64,000 nucleotides of DNA from Candidatus Competibacteraceae bacterium (GTDB lineage Bacteria; Pseudomonadota; Gammaproteobacteria; Competibacterales; Competibacteraceae), in the NCBI GenBank assembly GCA_003989085.1, contig RXIV01000002.1, positions 310,001 through 374,000 of the forward strand, read 5' to 3'. The notes beneath the pieces were generated by a model that ran no database searches, was not told where the DNA came from, and worked only from the letters and a program-made list of their open reading frames with translations. This document shows positions 36,868 to 45,025 of the stretch, one piece after another. How positions within the stretch are numbered: position 1 is the stretch's first letter; each line of letters opens with the position of its first letter. The position numbers and the translations under genes were made by a program.

Positions 36868-37215
36868 GGAATTGCGAATTGACGCCCTCCCCGCTCTTTG
36901 GGCCGGGGATTCCTGATTTCGCAATCAGGGGCTTCTGCTTCAAAGAAGATTGTCCAGAGGAGTTAGGCTTGATTTTCGCCGATTCAATTCCCCAAAACGG
37001 GAAGTTTTACGCAACTCACGCCGCAGTCAGAAACTCTCCCAGGCCTTATATCCTCTCCACAGACTTCATATTCCGCTCGCCCGGCGGTGGGTCAGAGGAG
37101 ACGAGATGCTACCTAAAAACATGATGCTTAAACAGTCCCCACAAGGGGACTGTTGCGCTATCCGCATTCTCTCACCAGCTTGAAAGCTGGAGTCTCTCGC
37201 GGAGAATCCTGACAA
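36868..37215. repeat. Hairpin-rich element, IS200/IS605-derived (PATE-like)
   Basis: Between hfq and miaA is a non-coding stretch full of short hairpins: CCCC...GGGG (about 36888-36908), CTGATT-TCGC-AATCAG (36913-36928), AGTCCCC-ACA-AGGGGACT (near 37134), CCAGCTT-GA-AAGCTGG (near 37178) and TCTC-GCG-GAGA. The first and last hairpins resemble the ends of IS200/IS605 elements; nothing encodes TnpA or TnpB. It is therefore probably a non-autonomous relic. Confidence 0.5.
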
Positions 37216-37228
37216 AACAGGGATAATA

Positions 37229-38194
37229 CTAGCACAGGCGTTCCAGCGTTTTCGGAAAAAACCGGTGTTCATGCAGGCAGGCGATGCTGCGCTCCAGTAG
37301 CCGATCATCCAGGCTATCCAGCCGGAGCGCCTCGGATTCGGCTCGCAACCAGGTCAATTGGCGCTTGGCGAACTGGCGGGTGGCGATGATGGTGCGTTCG
37401 ATCATTGCGGTGTCAGTCAGTTTGCCGTCCAGATACGCCCAGACCTGCCGGTAGCCAACCGCCCGTAGCGCGGGCAAGTCCGGGTGCAAATCACCCCGCG
37501 CCCGCAGTTTTTCGACTTCGGCGATCAAACCTTGATCCAACATGGCCCGGAACCGTTCTTCAATACGTTCATGCAGCACCCGCCGATCCGCTGGAGCAAC
37601 AATCAATTTAACGATCCGGAATGGCAAGGCTGCGTTATGCGGCCCAGCGCAAAGTTCCGTCAAGGATCGTCCAGCCAGTTCGCAAACCTCCAGCGCCCGT
37701 TGAATCCGTTGCGGGTCATGAGGATGAATCCGCGCCGCCGCCACGGGATCCTGTTGCGCCAGCCGGGCATGCAATGCGAGGCTACCCTGTTCAGCAAATT
37801 CTACCGCCAGGCGGGCGCGAAGGACCGGATCGGCAGGTGGCAAGTCGGCCAGACCCCGCTCCAGTGCGCGAAAATAGAGCAAGGTTCCGCCGACCAGCAA
37901 TGGAACCTGGCCGGCGGCCTGTATGGCGGCAATCTCGCGCAAGGCATCCTTGCGGAACTGACCTGCGGAATAAGCTTCGGCGGGGTCGAGCAGATCGATC
38001 AGCCGGTGTGGGGCGATCTGCAAGGTTGCGGCATCTGGCTTGGCCGCGCCAATGTCCATGCCCCGGTAGACCAACGCCGAATCGACGCTGATGATCGCGA
38101 ACGGCAACCGTTTGACCAGTTCCACTGCCAACGCGGTTTTGCCGGAGGCGGTTGGCCCCATCAGAAATAAGACGGGCGGGCGGGGATCGGGCAT
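37229..38194 (-). CDS. miaA: tRNA dimethylallyltransferase MiaA
   Basis: Adds the dimethylallyl group to A37 of tRNAs that read UNN codons. 321 residues with P-loop GPTASGKT (13-20), ISVDSALVYRGMDIGAAKP, HRLIDLLDPAEAYSAGQFRKDA and VGGTLLYFRALERGLADLP (DxxxxY and VGGT motifs), ending with the typical LTWLR stretch. Located between mutL and the hairpin-rich element, downstream of which hfq begins. Confidence 0.95.
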   Translation of the reverse strand: MPDPRPPVLFLMGPTASGKTALAVELVKRLPFAIISVDSALVYRGMDIGAAKPDAATLQIAPHRLIDLLDPAEAYSAGQFRKDALREIAAIQAAGQVPLLVGGTLLYFRALERGLADLPPADPVLRARLAVEFAEQGSLALHARLAQQDPVAAARIHPHDPQRIQRALEVCELAGRSLTELCAGPHNAALPFRIVKLIVAPADRRVLHERIEERFRAMLDQGLIAEVEKLRARGDLHPDLPALRAVGYRQVWAYLDGKLTDTAMIERTIIATRQFAKRQLTWLRAESEALRLDSLDDRLLERSIACLHEHRFFPKTLERLC

Positions 38195-38207
38195 TGGCGG
38201 AAATCAG

Positions 38208-40001
38208 TCAGCGCCCACGCCGGAACAGCCGATCCAGTTCTTCGAGGGTCAGTTGCGCCCAGGTCGGGCGACCGTGGTTACACTGGCCGCTGTGATCGCT
38301 GTGTTCCATATCCCGCAACAAGGCATTCATTTCCAACAGATTCAGCCGCCGGTTGGCCCGCACCGCGCTATGACAAGCCAGATTGCCCAGCATATTCAGC
38401 AGGGTGGTTGCGGAACGGTCACTGGTCTGCTGCATCGCCAGATCAGCCAGCAGGTCGCGCACCAGACCGGTAATGTCCGCATCGGCCAGCAGCGCCGGGA
38501 CTTGCCGCACTACAAGCGTTTCTGGCCCCAGCAATGCGATTTCAAATCCGGCCTGACTGAATAATTCACCCTGTTCTTCCACCTGTCGCCGCTCCGCCAG
38601 ATTGATCGTCAGCGTGATGGGAATCAGCAACATTTGGGTTTTCAGGCTGCCGCCTTCGGCCAAAGCGGCTTTCAGGCGTTCATACAAAATACGCTCATGG
38701 GCGGCGTGCATATCCACCACCACCAGCCCAGCCTGGTTTTCCGCCAGCACATAGCAGCCGTGCAACTGGCCAAGCGCGTAGCCGAGCGGTGGCGGTTCGG
38801 GAGCGGTTGCCGCAAGGGTAGGGGCAACGCTGGATTCAGCAGGTGTTGCTTCATGCAGTTGGCTGTAAGCCGCCATCCGCTCCTGCACCCCGTGCAGCGG
38901 CAGACCGGATGGGTGAGGGCTGGGTTTAGGGCTAAACCGGTTGATCAATCGACCATGCTCACTCGCCTGTATCAAGGGCGGCGGCGTTGTGCCGGGCCGC
39001 AGGTTCGCCAGCGCAGTCTGGATCGTGCCGCGGATGAATTCATGGATGGCCGATGATTCTCGGAACCGTACTTCCTGTTTGGTCGGATGGGCGTTGACAT
39101 CGAGGACAGTGGGGTCAAGCTCCAGATACAGCACTGCGGCAGGATGCCGGTCCCGGTACAACACATCCTGATAAGCCTGGCGCAGCGCATGGCTGATCAC
39201 TCGGTCGCGCACAGGCCGGCCATTGACGAAGAAGGTTTGCAAATCAGCCTGAGCGCGGGAGGCTTCCGGTAGGCCGATCCAGCCCCACAAGCGTCGCCCG
39301 GCTTCCAGACAGTCAATGAACACACTGGCGGCGATGAATTCCGTTCCGCACAGCTCCGCGACCCGCTGCTCCTGGGCTGCCGGATCAGGCGCCGGTTCCA
39401 GATTCAATGCTACACGCTGGTGGTGCCACAGACTGAAGCCGACTGTGAACCGGCTCAACGCTAGCCTGCGGACGCACTCTTCGATATGGCCGAACTCGGT
39501 GCGCTCACTGCGGAGAAACTTGCGGCGGGCGGGTACGTTGAAGAACAGATCGCGGACTTCAACCGTCGCGCCGACCGGATGCGGCGCTGGCGCGGGTGGG
39601 TCAAGGGCATCACCGCCATCGCCGCCAACTCGCCAGCCGTTTTCCTGCCTAGCGACTCGGGAAGTCAGGGTCAGGCGGGAGACTGAGGCGATGCTGGGTA
39701 GCGCTTCACCACGAAAGCCAAGGCTGGCGACCTGTTGGAGATCGTCGAAACTGGCAATTTTGCTGGTGGCGTGGCGGGCCAGCGCCAGGGCTAGATCATC
39801 AGGTGGGATGCCAGAGCCGTTATCGCGCACCCGGATCAGTCGAACACCCGCTTGCTCGACTTCAACAACAATGCGGGTCGCCCCGGCGTCGAGGCTGTTT
39901 TCCAGCAGTTCCTTGACGACAGAGGCCGGACGTTCAACCACTTCGCCGGCAGCGATCTGGCTGATCAGTTGCGGCGGCAAGCGCAGAATGCGGGGAATCA
40001 A
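38208..40001 (-). CDS. mutL: DNA mismatch repair protein MutL
   Basis: A 597-residue GHKL ATPase that couples MutS recognition to strand incision. N-terminal motifs: VVKELLENSLDAGATRI (motif I), RVRDNGSGIPPDDL (II), LGFRGEALPSIASVSRL (III). The C-terminal dimer domain (about 400-597) contains VVDMHAAHERILYERLK, which keeps the DxHAxxExxxxE pattern of endonuclease-type MutL except Met for Gln. Its start lies 90 bases after the bamC hairpin. Confidence 0.95.
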   Translation of the reverse strand: MIPRILRLPPQLISQIAAGEVVERPASVVKELLENSLDAGATRIVVEVEQAGVRLIRVRDNGSGIPPDDLALALARHATSKIASFDDLQQVASLGFRGEALPSIASVSRLTLTSRVARQENGWRVGGDGGDALDPPAPAPHPVGATVEVRDLFFNVPARRKFLRSERTEFGHIEECVRRLALSRFTVGFSLWHHQRVALNLEPAPDPAAQEQRVAELCGTEFIAASVFIDCLEAGRRLWGWIGLPEASRAQADLQTFFVNGRPVRDRVISHALRQAYQDVLYRDRHPAAVLYLELDPTVLDVNAHPTKQEVRFRESSAIHEFIRGTIQTALANLRPGTTPPPLIQASEHGRLINRFSPKPSPHPSGLPLHGVQERMAAYSQLHEATPAESSVAPTLAATAPEPPPLGYALGQLHGCYVLAENQAGLVVVDMHAAHERILYERLKAALAEGGSLKTQMLLIPITLTINLAERRQVEEQGELFSQAGFEIALLGPETLVVRQVPALLADADITGLVRDLLADLAMQQTSDRSATTLLNMLGNLACHSAVRANRRLNLLEMNALLRDMEHSDHSGQCNHGRPTWAQLTLEELDRLFRRGR

Positions 40002-40042
40002 GGGCAGTTAAGAATGGAACGGTTAACGATTAGTGGTTAGCT

Positions 40043-40069
40043 CCCCTCGCCCGTTTGGTGGGCGAGGGG
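40043..40069. terminator. GC-rich hairpin between bamC and mutL
   Basis: CCCCTCGCCC (40043-40052) pairs perfectly with GGGCGAGGGG (40060-40069) around a seven-base loop. No T tract follows in either direction, so it may be a REP-like repeat rather than a true terminator. Similar hairpins occur at 18628 and 47794. Confidence 0.5.
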
Positions 40070-40091
40070 CTGGTGGGCAAGGATGGAATAG

Positions 40092-41276
40092 TTACTTGAT
40101 GGTCTGTTGCAGCACATCCAACACCTGCTTGGCGCCGGCGGAGTCGTCCGGTTGATCGCTGTTGTTGCGAACTACGACTGTTGTTTGCTGGCCTTGACCG
40201 GCCAGCCGCACCCGATAACGGGTTCCCGGCGGCGGTGCTTCCGGTTTGCTGCGCCAGAACGCCAGCTTGGAGAACCAGCTTTCGTCACCCGATTTCTGAT
40301 TTTCCAGTTCTGGGTCGCGGTACTCGACGACATACAAACCCTGGCTGCGATTCTGTTCTTCCACCGCGTAGTTACTGCCATCCAGCGCCAGCCCGACCAG
40401 TCGCCAGGCGCGAGAATAGTCTTCGTTGACGATTAACCGGCTTTCGCCGCCTTCCTGAACCAGCCGCACCCGTGGCCCGGTGGTTGTCGCCGCTCTGGCC
40501 TGCTGCGCCTCAGCCCGTTTTTCGGACGCTCCCAGATAAACGGTGAGCCGATTGAGCATTTCGGCTTCCAGTTCCGGGTTGGAGGGGCGGCGCTGCCAGA
40601 TATAGGCGTTGCTGGAACTGGCCGTTGTGCCGCCGACCGCTACTTCCTCAACCCCGTAATGAGTCACATAAATTTCAGTGCTTTTACCATCGGCGGTCCG
40701 CTCCAGTCGGGTGCGGAACTTGTCGCGGGTTGGAGCCGAATACAGGATGTCGGCATATTTCTTCAGAATGCTGCGCAGGCCATCTTCAGGAATGTCCGCC
40801 CGGTTCTCCACCCAGTCGGTTTCCATGATGCCGATCGTTGGATCGTCGCGCTTCAGGTTGAAACCGGTGCTGAGCCAGAACTCGCGGGTTTTAGGCCAGA
40901 CTTGGTCCGCCGGCGCGGTAACGACCAGCCAACGCTGGTTGCCATCCTGTTGCACGGTGATGCCCGGTTGCGCGGGCAACACGGTTTCCGCTTTCTTGGC
41001 TTGCGGCTGCGTCCCGCTGCGTTCCTTGGCGTAAGCCGACAGCTTGGCGGAACCTGTCGGATTGATCTCTGGCACCACCAGGGTGTCGTCAATGGTGGTT
41101 GAGGTCAGGTCAGGAGGAATTTCCAGTGGTTGCGCGACTGTGCTCTGCCGGTAATCAGGCCGCCGGTCCGGCAGCAGTGCGTCAAAGCTTTTGGAGCAGC
41201 CCGCCAGAGCCGTTAACACGGCAATGGACAGCGCGGCCAGGCGCCGCCGGGGGAACGAAGAATGCCGAATTATCAT
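40092..41276 (-). CDS. bamC: Outer membrane assembly lipoprotein BamC
   Basis: A lipoprotein of the beta-barrel assembly machine. 394 residues with a signal ending LTALAGC (Cys26) and the conserved N-terminal KSFDALLPDRRPDYRQS, then two helix-grip domains (about 100-220 and 270-390) separated by a linker. YRQSTVAQPLEIPPDLTS is the BamC-BamD contact stretch by family knowledge. It overlaps nothing and lies five bases after dapA. Confidence 0.9.
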   Translation of the reverse strand: MIIRHSSFPRRRLAALSIAVLTALAGCSKSFDALLPDRRPDYRQSTVAQPLEIPPDLTSTTIDDTLVVPEINPTGSAKLSAYAKERSGTQPQAKKAETVLPAQPGITVQQDGNQRWLVVTAPADQVWPKTREFWLSTGFNLKRDDPTIGIMETDWVENRADIPEDGLRSILKKYADILYSAPTRDKFRTRLERTADGKSTEIYVTHYGVEEVAVGGTTASSSNAYIWQRRPSNPELEAEMLNRLTVYLGASEKRAEAQQARAATTTGPRVRLVQEGGESRLIVNEDYSRAWRLVGLALDGSNYAVEEQNRSQGLYVVEYRDPELENQKSGDESWFSKLAFWRSKPEAPPPGTRYRVRLAGQGQQTTVVVRNNSDQPDDSAGAKQVLDVLQQTIK

Positions 41277-41280
41277 GGTT

Positions 41281-42153
41281 TCAGATCACTCCGGCCTGCT
41301 GCATCGCCGCCCGCACCGCTGGTTGGAATGGTTCCGACAGGGGCATGAGCGGTAGACGGATTCCCGGCGGCATCAGGCCGAGCTGATGAACCGCCCATTT
41401 TACCGGGATCGGGTTGGATTCGAGAAACAGCGCCTGGTGCAGCCCCGTCAGCTGGGCATTGATCGCGTTGGTTTTCGCGCGGTCGCCGGCCAGTGCGGCC
41501 ATGCTCATTTCGTGCATCAGCTGCGGCGCGACGTTGGCGGTTACCGAGATCACGCCCTTGGCTCCGCTGAGCATCGCCTCGGCGGCGATGCCGTCATCAC
41601 CGCTATAGACATCGAGCCGATCGCCACAGCGCCGCAGGAGCTCCTGAATCCGCTCCAAGGTGCTAGCTTCCTTGATGCCGATGATGTTAGGCACATCGGC
41701 CAGCCGTTCGACGGTTTCCGGCTTCAGGTCGCAGGCGGTGCGACCCGGCACATTATAAAGAATCTGCGGAATGGGCGCCGTGTCGGCGATCAGCTTGTAA
41801 TGTCGATACAAGCCTTCCTGGGTCGGCTTGTTGTAGTAGGGCGTCACCAGCAGACAGGCGTCAGCCCCCGCCGCCATCGCTCGCTGGGTCAGATGCAGCG
41901 CCTCGGCCGTGGAGTTGGCGCCGGTGCCAGCGATGACGGGAATCCGGTCCTTGACCAATTCGACTACTTTGCGAATCACCGTAATGTGTTCTTCAAAGTC
42001 CAGCGTGGGTGATTCGCCGGTGGTGCCAACCGCAATAATGGCGTCAGTGCCATTCTCGACATGAAATTCCACCAACCGCGCCAACGCCTCGAAATCCAGT
42101 GCGCCATCCGCCTTCATCGGCGTCACGACCGCCACCATGCTGCCACGAAACAT
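41281..42153 (-). CDS. dapA: 4-hydroxy-tetrahydrodipicolinate synthase DapA
   Basis: First lysine-branch step: condenses pyruvate with aspartate semialdehyde. 290 residues with GTTGESPTL (about 45), YNVPGRTACDL (Tyr about 133), and the Schiff-base lysine in GIKEAS (about 160). GSMVAVVTPM at the N-terminus is standard. dapA-bamC adjacency is conserved in gammaproteobacteria. Confidence 0.96.
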   Translation of the reverse strand: MFRGSMVAVVTPMKADGALDFEALARLVEFHVENGTDAIIAVGTTGESPTLDFEEHITVIRKVVELVKDRIPVIAGTGANSTAEALHLTQRAMAAGADACLLVTPYYNKPTQEGLYRHYKLIADTAPIPQILYNVPGRTACDLKPETVERLADVPNIIGIKEASTLERIQELLRRCGDRLDVYSGDDGIAAEAMLSGAKGVISVTANVAPQLMHEMSMAALAGDRAKTNAINAQLTGLHQALFLESNPIPVKWAVHQLGLMPPGIRLPLMPLSEPFQPAVRAAMQQAGVI

Positions 42154-42316
42154 AATTTGCTGCTCCCGGTTACCCCGCCAATCGCCGCATGGTACGAATA
42201 CCGGCGGAGGTTGACAAGCGCCGCCCGATGCAGATCAGGGTAAAGCGGGATGGCAGGAATCAGTCAGTTGAGCGTTTGACGGATCAGGGCGGCCGTGCCG
42301 GGATAAGCGGGAAGAT

Positions 42317-43087
42317 TCACACTGTCAGATAATGCCGCACCAGACCGTCGTCCAGTTCCGCTATCGCCCCGCCCGCTACTGCCCGGCCCTTGTCGACGAT
42401 ACAAAATCGGTGCGCCACCCAGCGGGCGAACGGTAGTTTCTGTTCGACCAGCAGCACGGTCATGCCCTGTTCCTGGTTGACTCGCTGAATCGCTGCGCCA
42501 ATCTCGCGAACAATGGTGGCCTGTTCACGGACCTGGTTGATCTGCTCCTGGTTCAGGCGACGGATCACCCGGCCAATTTCCCGCACCACGTTGGGCTGAA
42601 TCCCCTCGGTCGGCTCGTCAAGAATCAGCAGCTTCGGCTCCAGCACCAAGGCTCGGCCAATCGCCAACTGTTGCTGCTGACCGCCGGACAGATCGCCGCC
42701 GCGCCGTTTGAGCATGGTTTTCAGCACCGGAAACAGATCAAAAATGAATTCCGGCACCTGCCGGGGGCGACGCGGATTGACCGCCAGGCCGATTTTCAGA
42801 TTCTCTTCCACGGTCAGCAGTGGGAAAATCTGCCGACCCTGCGGCACATAGCCAATGCCCAACGGCGCACGACGCTCCGCCGGCAATCGGCTCAGGTCTT
42901 CACCGTCAAAGGTGATGGTGCCGGAGCGAATCGGCAATAACCCCATCAGGCATTTAAGCAGGGTGGTTTTGCCGACACCGTTGCGACCCATCAGGCACAG
43001 CACCTGCCCCGGCAGCGCTTTCAGGCTGAGGTCCCACAGGGTGTGGGATTCGCCGTAATACTGGTTTAGCCCGTCAATGTTCAGCAT
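42317..43087 (-). CDS. urtE: Urea ABC transporter ATP-binding protein UrtE
   Basis: One of the two ATPases of the UrtABCDE uptake system. 256 residues: Walker A GRNGVGKT (about 34-41), signature LSGGQQQQLAIGRAL (about 133), Walker B LLILDEPTEGIQP, and H loop VLLVEQ. The family is usually about 230 residues. The excess comes from a tandem in-frame duplication at residues 157-197 (VREIG..IRRLNQEQ twice, 25 apart). It sits after the signature and Walker B, between the D loop and H loop. The gene is separated from urtD by the divergent yeiH-like gene. Confidence 0.9.
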   Translation of the reverse strand: MLNIDGLNQYYGESHTLWDLSLKALPGQVLCLMGRNGVGKTTLLKCLMGLLPIRSGTITFDGEDLSRLPAERRAPLGIGYVPQGRQIFPLLTVEENLKIGLAVNPRRPRQVPEFIFDLFPVLKTMLKRRGGDLSGGQQQQLAIGRALVLEPKLLILDEPTEGIQPNVVREIGRVIRRLNQEQINQVREQATIVREIGAAIQRVNQEQGMTVLLVEQKLPFARWVAHRFCIVDKGRAVAGGAIAELDDGLVRHYLTV

Positions 43088-43134
43088 GGTTAATGAATCT
43101 CCAATATAATTGGACTAAAAAACCAAGGGTATCC

Positions 43135-44106
43135 ATGCATTTTCACCGAGTTCTTTATCTCATGAATCAGCTAAAACATGGCGGTATTTCCTTTCGGACA
43201 TTTTTGTTGATTGCCGGTATTGTCTTGTGTTCCACAATGTGGATGACTCCGTCGCTCGCTCTAGGCCTTGGCTTCGGATTTGCCTTGCTGGTAGGCAACA
43301 CCCATCTGGATTTGACCCACAAGATCATTAAATGGCTGCTACAGTCCTCAGTAGTCGGGCTGGGTTTTGGAATGGAGATCACGACCGCGCTCAAGACCGG
43401 TTGGAGCGGGGTAACCATCACATTCATCTCCATCCTTGCCACATTGCTTCTCGGCACTTTGTTAGCATGGCTTTGGCGCATTCCGGCAAAGATGGGCTTC
43501 CTGATTTCATCGGGCACCGCCATTTGTGGGGGCAGCGCTATTGCAGCAGTGGCGCCGGCGATTCAGGCGGAAGCCGAGGAAACATCAACTGCGCTGGGTG
43601 TGATCTTTATCCTCAACTCGGTTGCTCTTTTCCTGTTTCCTCAAATCGGCCATCTACTGCATTTGACCCAGGATCAATTCGGTTATTGGGCCGCTCTCGC
43701 CATTCATGACACCAGTTCGGTTGTGGGCGCAGCACAGGCCTATGGACAGCAGGCTCTCGAAACCGCTACTGCGCTCAAGCTGACCCGCGCCTTATGGATT
43801 GCCCCACTGGCGATTGCAGCGGCTTATCACTTTGGCCGCGATAAGACCAAAGTGCAATTTCCTTATTTCATTGGGCTGTTTCTAGCTGCTTCATTGACCC
43901 GGAGTAGTGTCCCATTGCCGATGGTGATCTTTGATGAGTTCGTTTCTCTGGCTAAAACCGGATTGAAGGTCACTTTGTTTCTAATCGGAACCAGTCTCTC
44001 TCTGGCTGCAATCCGCAAGACTGGAGTTCAGCCAATGATGCAAGGGATTCTGCTCTGGATTATCGCATCAGTGCTGTCGCTGTGGTTTGCAATCCGGTTT
44101 ATTTAA
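43135..44106 (+). CDS. YeiH-family putative sulfate/anion exporter
   Basis: A UPF0324 (Cons_hypoth698) membrane protein of 323 residues. Its start at 43135 is chosen for AAGGG upstream; the open frame begins at 43093, six bases from the urtE start. Eight or more helices, with SSGTAICGGSAIAAVAPAI and AIHDTSSVVGAAQAYG as family cores. It lies on the plus strand inside the urt cluster. Its base composition looks more AT-rich than its neighbours. A terminator follows. Probably a later insertion. Confidence 0.82.
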   Translation: MHFHRVLYLMNQLKHGGISFRTFLLIAGIVLCSTMWMTPSLALGLGFGFALLVGNTHLDLTHKIIKWLLQSSVVGLGFGMEITTALKTGWSGVTITFISILATLLLGTLLAWLWRIPAKMGFLISSGTAICGGSAIAAVAPAIQAEAEETSTALGVIFILNSVALFLFPQIGHLLHLTQDQFGYWAALAIHDTSSVVGAAQAYGQQALETATALKLTRALWIAPLAIAAAYHFGRDKTKVQFPYFIGLFLAASLTRSSVPLPMVIFDEFVSLAKTGLKVTLFLIGTSLSLAAIRKTGVQPMMQGILLWIIASVLSLWFAIRFI

Positions 44107-44128
44107 TCACTCAACCTGAGTGATTTTT
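44105..44128 (+). terminator. Terminator after the YeiH-like gene
   Basis: AATCACTCA (44105-44113) pairs with TGAGTGATT (44117-44125) around a three-base loop, followed by three more T. It overlaps the stop codon of the YeiH-like gene. Confidence 0.75.
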
Positions 44129-44156
44129 GGTATGACAGCCGAATGTTTAATTATTC

Positions 44157-44183
44157 AGTCGTGGTGTCGTGGTGTCGTGGTGG
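44157..44183. repeat. Short tandem repeat GTCGTGGT
   Basis: The unit GTCGTGGT occurs three times in tandem between the YeiH-like gene and urtD. It is a simple-sequence tract, close to the urtD 3' end. No function evident. Confidence 0.7.
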
Positions 44184-44203
44184 AAACCATGAATCTGGGT
44201 CAT

Positions 44204-45025
44204 TCAATGATACGCATCATTGGCTCCAAGATAGACTTCAATAACAGTAGGATCGACTTGCAACTCATCCAGTCGTCCTTCGGCCAGCACCCGCCCCTGA
44301 TGCAGCACCGTGACCTGGTCGGCAATGGCGCGAACAAAGCCCATGTCATGTTCTACGACGACCACTGAGTGACTACCAGCCAGTGATTTAAGCAGTTCGG
44401 CGGTGCGATCCATTTCTGCCGGGGTCATCCCGGCCACCGGTTCATCCACCAGCAGCAAGCGAGGTTCCTGCATTAGCAGCATCCCGATTTCCAGCCATTG
44501 TTTCTGCCCGTGCGCCAGAATCCCAGCCCGGCGCTTGGCCTGTTCGCTCAAACCGACCCGCTCCAGCACTGCGCTGATCTGGTCGCGTTCTTCGCCGGTC
44601 AAACGGGTAGTCAGTAGACCACGCAGTTTTTTGGCCCCGGACATCGCCAGTTCCAGATTTTCCAACACGGTCAGTGGTTCGATCACCGTCGGTTTCTGGA
44701 ACTTGCGGCCAATCCCAATCCGGGCAATGGCTGGTTCGTCGAGTTGCAGCAGATCAATGGTCTGGCCGAAAAAGACCCGCCCGGTATCCGGTTTGGTCTT
44801 GCCGGTGATGATGTCCATCATCGTGGTTTTACCTGCGCCATTGGGACCGATGATGCAGCGCAATTCACCGTCGCCGATGTACAGCGACAGATTATCAATG
44901 GCCTTGAAGCCGTCGAAACTGACGCTGACCTCTTCCAGATACAGCAGGATGCCGTGCCGAGCGTCCAGCGGCGCCTGTGCAGGCCGTAGTCCCGCGCCAT
45001 CAAGATCGGATATCAGCTCGCTCAT
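44204..45025 (-). CDS. urtD: Urea ABC transporter ATP-binding protein UrtD
   Basis: The other ATPase of the urea transporter. Start 45025 (MSELISDLDGAGLRPAQ) overlaps the urtC stop by four bases; the frame is open to 45220 only inside urtC. 273 residues with Walker A GPNGAGKTT, Q-loop FQKPTVIEPLTVLENLELA, HGQKQWLEIGML (variant signature), LLLVDEPVAGMTPAE and VVVEHDMGFV. Urea-specific feature YLEEVSVSFDGFKAIDNLSLYI. Confidence 0.92.
   Translation of the reverse strand: MSELISDLDGAGLRPAQAPLDARHGILLYLEEVSVSFDGFKAIDNLSLYIGDGELRCIIGPNGAGKTTMMDIITGKTKPDTGRVFFGQTIDLLQLDEPAIARIGIGRKFQKPTVIEPLTVLENLELAMSGAKKLRGLLTTRLTGEERDQISAVLERVGLSEQAKRRAGILAHGQKQWLEIGMLLMQEPRLLLVDEPVAGMTPAEMDRTAELLKSLAGSHSVVVVEHDMGFVRAIADQVTVLHQGRVLAEGRLDELQVDPTVIEVYLGANDAYH

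Noticed and set aside
36798..37124. 108-codon plus-strand frame in the hfq-miaA gap
   Set aside because: It runs through a series of hairpins resembling IS605 ends and has no credible start or protein motif; spurious frames here are common.
44157..44183. CRISPR array
   Set aside because: The octamer repeats have no spacers; no other repeat-spacer pattern was seen in the window.
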